DNA of 64,000 nucleotides from CAXXOK01 sp964584315. Its GTDB lineage: Bacteria > Bacillota > Clostridia > Christensenellales > Aristaeellaceae. Positions 42,032 through 50,330 of the stretch are shown piece after piece. A program made the position numbers and the translations under genes. The stretch covers positions 15,530 through 79,529 of the forward strand of contig CAZOZO010000010.1 in assembly GCA_964584315.1 (NCBI GenBank), written 5' to 3'. Position 1 is the stretch's first letter, and each line of letters starts with the position of its first letter. The notes beneath the pieces were generated by a model. The model was not told the DNA's origin. It saw nothing but the letters and a program-made list of their open reading frames with translations, and did not search any database.

Positions 42032-42791
42032 CGGCCACACCCCCGTCGCTCAGCGCAGTCAGCGTCGCGATGATCTTCTGGTAGAACGCGTCGCGGCCCA
42101 GCTGCCCCGCGTAGAGCTGGTTGATGACCTCGCCGTCCTTGATGAACAGCACGCGGCTTGCATAGCTGGCAGCCTGTGCGCTGTGGGTCACCATGAACAC
42201 CGTCTGCCCGCCGCGGTTCACCTCGCTGAAAAGGCGCATCAGCTTGGCTGCGGCCTTGCTGTCCAGCGCGCCGGTAGGCTCGTCCGCCAGCAGCAATCGG
42301 GGCTCGGTGATCAGCGCGCGCGCAACGGCAGTGCGCTGCTTCTGCCCGCCGCTCACCTCATAGGGGAACTTGTGGGCCAGCCCCGTGAGGCCCAGGCGCT
42401 CGACCAGCGGGTCGAGGCGTTTTTCCATCTCCGCGAGGGGCTTGCTTTGCAGCACCAGCGGCAACAGAATGTTGTCGCGGATGGAGAAGGTATCCAGCAG
42501 ATTGAAATCCTGAAACACGAAGCCAAGGTTGTCGCGGCGGAAGGCGGCCTTCTCCGCTTCCTTGACATCCGCCAGCGAGCGCCCTTCCAGCAGCACCTGC
42601 CCGCCGGTGGGCTTGTCCAGCGCGGCCAGTATGTTCAGCAGAGTGGTTTTGCCGCTGCCGCTCTCGCCCATGATGGCCACGAACTCGCCCGCCTCCACGG
42701 TAAAGCTCACGTCGGCCAGGGCCTGCACCTTCTGCGCGCCAAAGCGCGTGGTATATACCTTCTGCAAATGATTGACTTCAAGCAGTGCCAT
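42024..42791 (-). CDS. BceA-like ABC ATPase
   Basis: 255 residues. Walker A is GESGSGKTTLLN, the Q-loop is in FVFQDFNLLD, the signature VSGGQKQRTAVARALI and Walker B LLLADEPTGALDS; this is the MacB/LolD/BceA type. The start at 42791 (AGAAGGG upstream) is preferred over one 9 nt earlier. It powers the BceB-type permease that frees lipid-linked targets from peptide antibiotics. It sits downstream of the two-component genes with a candidate BceR site between. Confidence 0.94.
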   Translation of the reverse strand: MALLEVNHLQKVYTTRFGAQKVQALADVSFTVEAGEFVAIMGESGSGKTTLLNILAALDKPTGGQVLLEGRSLADVKEAEKAAFRRDNLGFVFQDFNLLDTFSIRDNILLPLVLQSKPLAEMEKRLDPLVERLGLTGLAHKFPYEVSGGQKQRTAVARALITEPRLLLADEPTGALDSKAAAKLMRLFSEVNRGGQTVFMVTHSAQAASYASRVLFIKDGEVINQLYAGQLGRDAFYQKIIATLTALSDGGVAGD

Positions 42792-42878
42792 GGTGTCCAT
42801 CCCTTCTGCGCTCCCTTGGGCGCGTATACAGGATAGCGCCGCGCGCGTGCGCGTTCCATAGCGCGGGCTTACGGGCGA

Positions 42879-42894
42879 CTTACCGTTTTGTAAG
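42879..42894 (-). promoter_or_regulatory. Candidate BceR-type operator upstream of the ABC genes
   Basis: Minus strand: CTTACAAAACGGTAAG, an inverted repeat close to the TnACA-N4-TGTAA site of BceR-like regulators (one mismatch). It lies 88 bp before bceA and just upstream of weak -10 candidates (TATGGA, TATCCT), as expected for an activated promoter. Confidence 0.6.
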
Positions 42895-43063
42895 GATGAT
42901 CCGAATGCAAGCCGTCCGGCACGGCCTTGCGCCGTTTCGCAAAAGCGAACCGAAGCCCCGCGCGCCCCCGCCGGTTATCCATCCAAATGCATATCGTGCA
43001 GGGCGGCTCGCTCCATTGGCAGGGGGAAGCCGGGCGGCGTGGAGGAAACCAGCCTTTCCCCAA

Positions 43064-44086
43064 TCAGGAGAAAGCCTCGAAGCCCTCGCGGCGCAGGTCG
43101 AAGGTGACGCGCGTGCCGCCGCCCGCCGGGCAGTCGATGGTCACATGATGCCCCAGCTTGTCGCACGCCTGCTTGCACAGGTACAGGCCGATGCCAGTGC
43201 TCTTGTCCGGGTCGCTGCCCCTGCGCCCCGCGCCGCCGGTAAAGCCGCGCTCAAACACGCGGGGCAGATCCTCCGCGGGGATGCCCGGGCCGGTGTCGCG
43301 CACCGTGAGCACCAGCGGCCCCGCGAGCCCTACGGTGATGCAACCGCCCTCCGGCGTGTACTTGAGCGCGTTGGTCAGCACCTGCGTTACCGCCATGCCC
43401 AGCCACTTGGGGTCGCTCAGGGCCGTGCCCTCAAACGGCGGCATCTCCAGCCGGATGCGGCGGTACAGAAAGATGGGCCGCAACCGCTTGACCAGCGCCG
43501 CGCACAGGGGGTAGAGCAGTACCTCGGTCAGCGCCAGATCGGCGGAGAGGGTTTGCAGTCGCTGGTAACCCAGCGCCATATCGGCGTACTGGCCTATCTT
43601 GAACGCCTCCTGCCTGAGCAGCTCATGGCTGACCGGCTCGCCGCTCTGCGCCATCAAGTCCAGCGCGGAGATGGGCGTTTTGATCTGGTGCACCCACAGG
43701 GTAAAGTAATCCAGCCGCTCCCGCTCGGCCTGCGCCTCACGGCTGAGCGCCTCGCGCTGGGCGGTCTGGTAGGCGGCAGCCAGCGCGCGGTAGCAGCGCT
43801 CTGGCTCGTTCTCCCCCTCGGGCAGGGCATCGGCCTCCGGAGGCAGGTGCTTGAGCGCGTCCCATAAAAGTATCTGTTTGCGCGCGTAGCGCACAAACGA
43901 GCGCGCCCCTGCATATAATAGCCCGAAGCCGATCAGCAGCAGCGTGTAGAACAGCTCGCGCACCTCGCCCCGCCCCAGCAGGTGCATGCCGATGAACGCA
44001 GCGGGGATCAGCAGCGCCGCGAGCGCAACGCCCCGCACGGTGCCCAGCCACCCCCACAGCAGGCGGCCCCAATGCCTGTCGCTCAT
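43064..44086 (-). CDS. BceS-like intramembrane-sensing histidine kinase
   Basis: 340 residues. Two helices lie near the N-terminus (ALAALLIPAAFIGMHLL and FYTLLLIGFGLLYAG) with only a few residues outside, the hallmark of the intramembrane-sensing group. The phospho-acceptor His is in DYFTLWVHQIKTPISALDL, and the ATPase boxes are VLTNALKYTP (N), DTGPGIP (G1), FERGFTG (F) and GIGLYLCK (G2). The start at 44086 overlaps the regulator stop (ATGA). With no sensor loop of its own, it should depend on the BceAB-type transporter for the antibiotic signal. Confidence 0.93.
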   Translation of the reverse strand: MSDRHWGRLLWGWLGTVRGVALAALLIPAAFIGMHLLGRGEVRELFYTLLLIGFGLLYAGARSFVRYARKQILLWDALKHLPPEADALPEGENEPERCYRALAAAYQTAQREALSREAQAERERLDYFTLWVHQIKTPISALDLMAQSGEPVSHELLRQEAFKIGQYADMALGYQRLQTLSADLALTEVLLYPLCAALVKRLRPIFLYRRIRLEMPPFEGTALSDPKWLGMAVTQVLTNALKYTPEGGCITVGLAGPLVLTVRDTGPGIPAEDLPRVFERGFTGGAGRRGSDPDKSTGIGLYLCKQACDKLGHHVTIDCPAGGGTRVTFDLRREGFEAFS

Positions 44087-44760
44087 TCTGCCTCCACCAA
44101 ATAGCCCTGCCCCTTGCGCGTCACGATAAAGTCCGGCAGGCCGAATTCCTCCAGCTTTTTGCGCAGGCGGGCCACGTTGACGGTCAGGGTGTTGTCGTCG
44201 ATGAACATCTCGCTGTCCCACAGGCGCTGCATCAGCGTGTCGCGGCCCACGATGGTGCCGCGGTGCTCCATCAGCGTTTGCAGGATGCGGCACTCGTTGC
44301 GTGTCAACTCCAGCTTTTTGTCTTCATATAAAAGAACGCTCTGCGCCGCGTCCAGCACGGCGCCGCGGTGGCGCGGCAGGGCCTGCGCGCCCGCAAAGTC
44401 ATACGCCCGCCGCAGGATGGCGCCGATCTTGGCCACCACCACATCCATGTCGAACGGCTTTACGATAAAATCGTCCCCGCCCATGGACATGGCCATGACC
44501 ATATCCATACTGCCGGTGTTGGAGGAAATGAACACGATGGGCGCGGTCGTCAGCTTTCGCAGCTCGCCGCACCAGTGGTAGCCGCTGTACATGGGCAGGG
44601 TGCAGTCCATCAGCACCATGTGCGGGCTTTGGCGCACAAAAGCACCCGTCACGTCCGCAAGGTCGTCGCAGGCAAAGGCATCGTAGCCCCATTTTTGCAG
44701 GCCCGCGGCAAGCAACCGCGCGATGGTGGGGTCGTCCTCCACGATCATGATCCGGAACAT
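44083..44760 (-). CDS. BceR-like OmpR-family response regulator
   Basis: 225 residues. The receiver has acidic EDD near residue 10, the phospho-Asp in LMDCTLP, Ser/Thr in FISSNT and Lys in VKPFD. A winged-helix DNA-binding domain (ELTRNECRILQTLMEHRGTIVGRDTLMQRLW, then TLTVNVARLRKKLEEFG) completes it. The ATG at 44760 is 5 nt from GGAGG; a GTG 6 nt earlier is less likely. It is the first gene of the RR-HK-ATPase-permease run and probably binds the palindrome before the ABC genes. Confidence 0.94.
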   Translation of the reverse strand: MFRIMIVEDDPTIARLLAAGLQKWGYDAFACDDLADVTGAFVRQSPHMVLMDCTLPMYSGYHWCGELRKLTTAPIVFISSNTGSMDMVMAMSMGGDDFIVKPFDMDVVVAKIGAILRRAYDFAGAQALPRHRGAVLDAAQSVLLYEDKKLELTRNECRILQTLMEHRGTIVGRDTLMQRLWDSEMFIDDNTLTVNVARLRKKLEEFGLPDFIVTRKGQGYLVEAE

Positions 44761-44792
44761 ACACACCTCCGCAAGCGCTGTGTTTCTTCCTG

Positions 44793-44821
44793 ATTATAGC
44801 CGCGCGGGGGTTTTCACGCAA
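44793..44821 (-). promoter_or_regulatory. Promoter of the Bce-type two-component genes
   Basis: Minus strand: TTGCGT, 17 bp, TATAAT; divergent from mscL. Confidence 0.75.
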
Positions 44822-44827
44822 TACGGC

Positions 44828-44856
44828 TTGAAAAACCGTGCCGAAATGGTTACAAT
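44828..44856 (+). promoter_or_regulatory. Promoter of mscL
   Basis: TTGAAA (44828-44833), 17 bp, TACAAT (44851-44856). Confidence 0.75.
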
Positions 44857-44895
44857 GGTAGCAACCAAAAAAACCATATAAAGGAATGATCGGCA

Positions 44896-45348
44896 ATGAA
44901 GAAGTTCTTTAAGGATTTCAAGGACTTTGTGCTACGCGGCAATGTTCTGGACCTGGCTGTCGCCGTGATGATCGGCGGCGCGTTCGGCAGCATCGTGAGC
45001 TCGCTGGTCAACGACATCTTCATGCCGCTGATCGGCCTGCTGCTGGGCGGGTTCAACGTATCGGGCGCGTTTATCGCGCTGGACGGCAACACCTATGCCA
45101 GCATCGACGCGGCTGTGGCCGCGGGTGTGGGCACGCTCAACTACGGCATGTTCTGCCAAAAGATCATCGACTTCCTCATCATGGCGTTCTTCGTGTTCCT
45201 CGTGATCCGCCTGATGGGCAAACTGATGCCCAAGAAGCCCGCCAAGGAAGCCCGCAAGTGCCCCTTCTGCCTGAAGGAGATCGACGACAAGGCCACGCGC
45301 TGCCCGTACTGCACCAGCCAGCTGGGGGATGCGGACGCGGCCAAATAG
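44896..45348 (+). CDS. mscL: Large-conductance mechanosensitive channel with C-terminal zinc ribbon
   Basis: 150 residues. The N-terminus FKDFKDFVLRGNVLDLAVAV with IGGAFGSIVSSLVNDI is the MscL pore helix, and the second helix is IIDFLIMAFFVFLVIRLMGKL. Instead of the usual charged C-terminal bundle, the tail has C122PFC125 and C136PYC139, a zinc-ribbon pattern. MscL is a homopentamer that opens under membrane tension to rescue cells from osmotic downshock; a cytoplasmic zinc ribbon at each C-terminus could stabilise the bundle or tie gating to metal or redox state, which is inference. A single-gene unit. Confidence 0.95.
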   Translation: MKKFFKDFKDFVLRGNVLDLAVAVMIGGAFGSIVSSLVNDIFMPLIGLLLGGFNVSGAFIALDGNTYASIDAAVAAGVGTLNYGMFCQKIIDFLIMAFFVFLVIRLMGKLMPKKPAKEARKCPFCLKEIDDKATRCPYCTSQLGDADAAK

Positions 45349-45530
45349 GACAGGTTCCATTCAACATGTATCGTGCTTGGGCGGTGGTCACCGGCATGCG
45401 CATCAGCAGTACGCCCGTCCTTGCGCGAACCCGAGCCACAGTGCAGCCGCCACCACGCACTAAGCCCTGACTTCGCACATTGACGGTTTATTTGAAATTC
45501 GCCGGATCATCGGCGCCTGCCCACCCTATC

Positions 45531-45563
45531 AAGACGGCAAGGGATATCTCCCCTGCCGTCTTT
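45531..45563 (+). terminator. Terminator downstream of mscL
   Basis: AAGACGGCA.GGG / CCC.TGCCGTCTT with an ATATCT loop, followed by TGTATG; 180 bp past the mscL stop. Confidence 0.7.
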
Positions 45564-46028
45564 GTATGCCATCTACTGTCACGCCCACTTGAAACAGCCC
45601 AGCACGATGCCGCCGCAGGCCAAGCGCGGATAACCGTCATCGCCTCATTGGCGTTGTCGCGCTCGGCATCCAGGCGCCTCCTATTCGCGCTCAGCGCCAG
45701 CGCCCCCGCTCATCGCAGACGGCCGAGGCAAGGTCCATTTGCCGTTGTCTTGGCAGGCATGACAATGTAGACCCAAGCGCTCGGCAAGGGTCATGGCAAA
45801 TGAATAAACTGTAATTTATTGGGTTATTTGAGCGGCTGCATGAAATACTTTAGCGCGATAAATCAAGCAATACAAAGAAAAGACAATTGCATAAGGCGGG
45901 CCGCCAAAATGCATAAACCCTCCCAAAGCCTTTTCCTGCTTAAACCCGCGGTCAAACCGCCCAGCCGTGCCCATTTGAGAGCCACGATGCCCACTTTGGC
46001 CGCCGTTGAAGGATTCGCTTAACGTTTC
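45564..46028. other. Gene-free region before the opp operon
   Basis: No ORF here has a usable ribosome binding site and a recognisable product. The right half (45780-45900) is clearly more AT-rich than its surroundings. A minus-strand reading near 45800-45690 gives short protein-like stretches broken by stops and a frame change (for example RLDAERDNANEAMTVI), which could be a worn gene relic, but this is weak. Confidence 0.4.
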
Positions 46029-46057
46029 TTGCATGCGCGTGTAAAATGTGATATAGT
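46029..46057 (+). promoter_or_regulatory. Promoter of the opp operon
   Basis: TTGCAT (46029-46034), 17 bp, TATAGT (46052-46057), leaving a leader of about 68 nt. Confidence 0.75.
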
Positions 46058-46131
46058 TAGCCGTACAACAACCCAGGGACAAAAGCCGCCCGCGTTTGGC
46101 TGCAGTGCTTGGAAACTAAGGAGTTGAGGGA

Positions 46132-47211
46132 ATGGACACCACCATCAAACCCGATCGGATGAAAAAGATGGTGGCTACCCTGCTGATCTTTGCAGCCTTG
46201 TTCGCGGTAGCCGTCATTTTTTTGCCTGTCCTATCGGAAAAGATCCTGGCAGGCGTGGTCTTGCTCTTATTCGCGGGGATGTTCTTCATGAGCAACGACA
46301 CGGGGCGGTATGTGTGCAAACGCATTCTGCTGGCGTTGCTGACCATATTCATCATCGCGGCCATTACTTTCTTTTCGATGAACGCCATCCCGGGCGGCCC
46401 TTTCTCCAAAGAAAAGGCCCCTACCGCTGCCGTCAAAGCGGTGCTGGAGAAACGCTTCCATCTGGACAGGCCATTGATGGAGCAGTTCGGCCTATATCTG
46501 CAGGGCATCCTCTCCGGCGATTTTGGTATTTCCACCAAAACCGGTCGTGACATCAACGTTTCCATTTTTGAGAAGTTCAGCGTATCGGCGACGCTGGGCG
46601 GCTGGGCCGTCATATCCGCGCTGCTGCTGGGGCTTGTTTTAGGCTCCGTGGCCGCGCTCAACCGCAACAAATGGCCTGATCGCATCATCATCTTTTTTAC
46701 GACGCTGTTTGTGGCTGTGCCAAGCTTTGTGCTGGCAACCATTCTATTGCTTGTGTTCTGCCTTGAACTGGGGTGGTTTGGTGTGTGGAGCACCACCGCG
46801 CCAAACTACGTGCTGCCGGTGGTCTCGCTGGCGCTGTACCCCATGAGCTATATCATACGCCTGACCAAAACCAGCATGCTGGACGTGCTGGGGCAGGATT
46901 ATATCCGCACCGCGCGCGCCAAGGGCGTGAAGGAACGCCTGGTCATTTTCAAGCATGCGCTCAAAAACGCGCTGATCCCGGTCATTACCTACGTAGGCCC
47001 GCTCACCGCTTACATCCTCACGGGCAGCATGGTGGTGGAGACCGTGTTCACGGTCGGCGGCCTTGGCACCGAGTTTGTCAAGAGCATCGCCAACCGCGAC
47101 TACCCCATGATCATGGGCACGACCATCTTCCTCGCGGCGCTGATGGTCACCATGACGCTCGTCAGCGACCTGATTTACAAGGCCGTTGATCCCAAGATTT
47201 CGTTTGATTGA
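46132..47211 (+). CDS. oppB: Oligopeptide ABC transporter permease OppB/DppB
   Basis: 359 residues. The core has AITFFSMNAIPGGPF after the usual first helix, then AVPSFVLATILL, and the coupling EAA loop DYIRTARAKGVKERLVIFKHALKNALIP, ending with VFTVGGLGTEF. About 60 extra residues precede the normal OppB start and contain two additional hydrophobic segments (MVATLLIFAALFAVAVIFL and ILAGVVLLLFAGMFFM). AAGGAG precedes the ATG at 46132. First gene of oppBCDFA. Confidence 0.92.
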   Translation: MDTTIKPDRMKKMVATLLIFAALFAVAVIFLPVLSEKILAGVVLLLFAGMFFMSNDTGRYVCKRILLALLTIFIIAAITFFSMNAIPGGPFSKEKAPTAAVKAVLEKRFHLDRPLMEQFGLYLQGILSGDFGISTKTGRDINVSIFEKFSVSATLGGWAVISALLLGLVLGSVAALNRNKWPDRIIIFFTTLFVAVPSFVLATILLLVFCLELGWFGVWSTTAPNYVLPVVSLALYPMSYIIRLTKTSMLDVLGQDYIRTARAKGVKERLVIFKHALKNALIPVITYVGPLTAYILTGSMVVETVFTVGGLGTEFVKSIANRDYPMIMGTTIFLAALMVTMTLVSDLIYKAVDPKISFD

Positions 47212-47223
47212 TGAGGAGAGACT

Positions 47224-48303
47224 ATGAGCAACTATAACGCCGACATGATCCCCAAAAAGCATCTGCTAAGCCTGCAGCTGGACATGAAAAAGTTTGAGCG
47301 CGCCAGCGACAGCGAAAAAGAGCAGCATGAGACCATGCGCGAATCCACGACGTTTTTCCGTGACGGGATGCGCAAGCTGTTCAAAAACCCGCTGGCCGTG
47401 GCCAGCCTGATCGTGCTGCTCCTCATCATCGTGACCATCGTGGTGGCGCCCAGCATCGTGCCCTATAAGTACAGCGAAATGGTAACCATTGAAGGCAAGC
47501 GCGACAAGACCGCCAAGAACCTCGCTCCGTTCACCTACTCCAAGATGGAGCAGCAGGCGATCGACAATGGCGCCACGGTATTCCCCCACATTTTCGGCAC
47601 GGACGAGCTGTGCCGCGACTATTTCATCCGCGTGGTCTACGGCGCGCGCGTGTCGCTGTCGGTCGGCTTCTTTGCCAGCCTGATCGTGCTGATCATCGGT
47701 CTGTTGTATGGCAGTATCGCGGGCTATATGGGCGGCCGAACAGACTTGGTGATGATGCGCATCGTCGACGTGATCTACTCCCTGCCGGACACCCTGATGG
47801 TCATTCTGCTCTCCGTGGTGCTGGATCAGGTGCTGGGCCAGTCGCTACAGGGTACAGTGCTGGCTTCGCTGGGCACCAACATGATCAGCCTGTTTATCGT
47901 GTTCGGCCTCCTGTACTGGGTGGGCATGGCCCGTCTGGTGCGCGGCCAGATCCTCTCCATCAAGAACAACGAGTATGTGCTGGCAGCGCGGGCCATGGGC
48001 GCCAAGCCCGGCCGCATCATCCGCAAGCATATTCTGCCCAACTGCATGAGCGTCATCATCATCTCCACCGCGCTCCAGATCCCCAGCGCCATCTTTACGG
48101 AGAGCTTCCTGAGCTTCATCGGCCTCGGCGTACAAGCGCCCATGCCCAGCCTGGGCTCGCTGGCCAACGCCTCGCGCGCCGCTTTGCAGGCCTACCCTTA
48201 CAAGCTCTTCTACCCCGCGATCGGCATCTGCCTGATCGTGCTGTCCTTTAACCTGCTGGGGGATGGCCTCCGCGACGCATTCGACCCGAAGCTGAGGAGA
48301 TGA
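47224..48303 (+). CDS. oppC: Oligopeptide ABC transporter permease OppC/DppC
   Basis: 359 residues. A cytoplasmic N-terminus of about 45 residues precedes helix 1 (LAVASLIVLLLIIVTIVV). An outer loop contains PHIFGTDELCRDYFIRVVYGARVSL, then the permease core with EYVLAARAMGAKPGRIIRKHILPN as EAA loop and FLSFIGLGVQAPMPSLG. This is the normal OppC layout. It starts 12 bp after oppB and overlaps the region leading into oppD. Confidence 0.95.
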   Translation: MSNYNADMIPKKHLLSLQLDMKKFERASDSEKEQHETMRESTTFFRDGMRKLFKNPLAVASLIVLLLIIVTIVVAPSIVPYKYSEMVTIEGKRDKTAKNLAPFTYSKMEQQAIDNGATVFPHIFGTDELCRDYFIRVVYGARVSLSVGFFASLIVLIIGLLYGSIAGYMGGRTDLVMMRIVDVIYSLPDTLMVILLSVVLDQVLGQSLQGTVLASLGTNMISLFIVFGLLYWVGMARLVRGQILSIKNNEYVLAARAMGAKPGRIIRKHILPNCMSVIIISTALQIPSAIFTESFLSFIGLGVQAPMPSLGSLANASRAALQAYPYKLFYPAIGICLIVLSFNLLGDGLRDAFDPKLRR

Positions 48304-48308
48304 GAAAT

Positions 48309-49312
<1,004 letters not shown>

Positions 49313-49316
<4 letters not shown>

Positions 49317-50281
49317 CCAAACAGCCTTTGATCGACGTACGCAACCTCAAGGAGTACTTCACCGTCAAGGCGGACATGCTCACCAAACTGCAGCTCAAGG
49401 CTGTGGACGATGTTTCCTTCACCATCAACGAAGGCGAGACCCTCGGCCTGGTGGGCGAGTCCGGCTGCGGCAAGACCACCGTGGGCCGCACGCTGCTCCG
49501 GCTCTACAAGCCCACGGGCGGTGAAATTTACTACGACGGCAACCTGGTCACGGACGAAAACATCCAGCACTACCGCAAGGATATGCAGATCGTTTTCCAG
49601 GATCCCTACTCCTCTTTGAACCCCCGCATGACCATGGCGGATATCATCGGCGAGCCGATGGACATCCACGGTCTCTATCAGGGCAAGGGCGAGCGCAAGG
49701 AAAAGATCAACGAGCTTTTGCACCTGGTAGGCCTCAACAGCGACCACGCGCGGCGCTACGCGCACGAGTTTTCCGGCGGCCAGCGGCAGCGCATCGGTAT
49801 CGCGCGTGCGCTGGCGGTCAACCCCCGGTTCATTGTTTGCGACGAGCCTGTATCCGCGCTTGACGTTTCCATTCAGGCGCAGATCATCAATACGTTTGAA
49901 GAGCTCCAGAAGAAACTGGGCATCACCTACCTGTTTATCGCCCACGACCTGCTGGTGGTGCAGCACATGAGCAGCCGCATCGCGGTCATGTACCTTGGCA
50001 AGATTGTGGAGGTAGGCCCGGCGGATGAGATCATCTACCACCCCGTGCATCCCTACACGCAGTCCCTCATCTCGGCAATCCCGTGGCCGGATCCCGAAGC
50101 CGCCCGCGAGCGCAAGCGCATCATTTTACAGGGCGACGTGCCCAGCCCCCTGCATATGCCCAAGGGCTGCCCGTTCCGCTCCCGTTGCCGCTTTGCCACC
50201 GCCGAGTGTGCCGAGGTTTGCCCCGCCCTCGAAAATGTGTCCGCCGGTCACCAGGTCGCCTGCTACCATCCCCAGAACTGA
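49313..50281 (+). CDS. oppF: Oligopeptide ABC transporter ATPase OppF
   Basis: 322 residues. Walker A GESGCGKTTVGRTL, FQDPYSSLNPRMT, signature FSGGQRQRIGIARALA and Walker B FIVCDEPVSALD are present. The C-terminal GCPFRSRCRFATAEC closes the family domain. The ATG overlaps the oppD stop (ATGA). It pairs with OppD to form the two ATPase sites. Confidence 0.96.
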
Positions 50282-50307
50282 TATCAAACGGCGTGTGCCG
50301 TTGATAT
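50281..50307 (+). terminator. Intercistronic hairpin between oppF and oppA
   Basis: ATATCA.ACGGC / GCCGTTGATAT with a GTGT loop, starting at the oppF stop. Without a U tract it more likely protects or processes mRNA, which would allow extra oppA product, than stops transcription. Confidence 0.5.
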
Positions 50308-50330
50308 AGAATAATCGAGGAGGAAAAACC

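Noticed and set aside
45480..45770. 96-codon plus-strand ORF after mscL
   Set aside because: It contains the mscL terminator hairpin near its start, has no ribosome binding site, and its translation is repetitive Ala/Ser/Arg.
45690..45800. Gene relic on the minus strand (CHAC and RLDAERDNANEAMTVI-like stretches)
   Set aside because: The fragments need a frame change and cross a stop codon; they are too short to tie to a family.
45816..46082. 88-codon minus-strand ORF before the opp operon
   Set aside because: Its start lies inside the opp promoter, no ribosome binding site precedes it, and no family is recognised.
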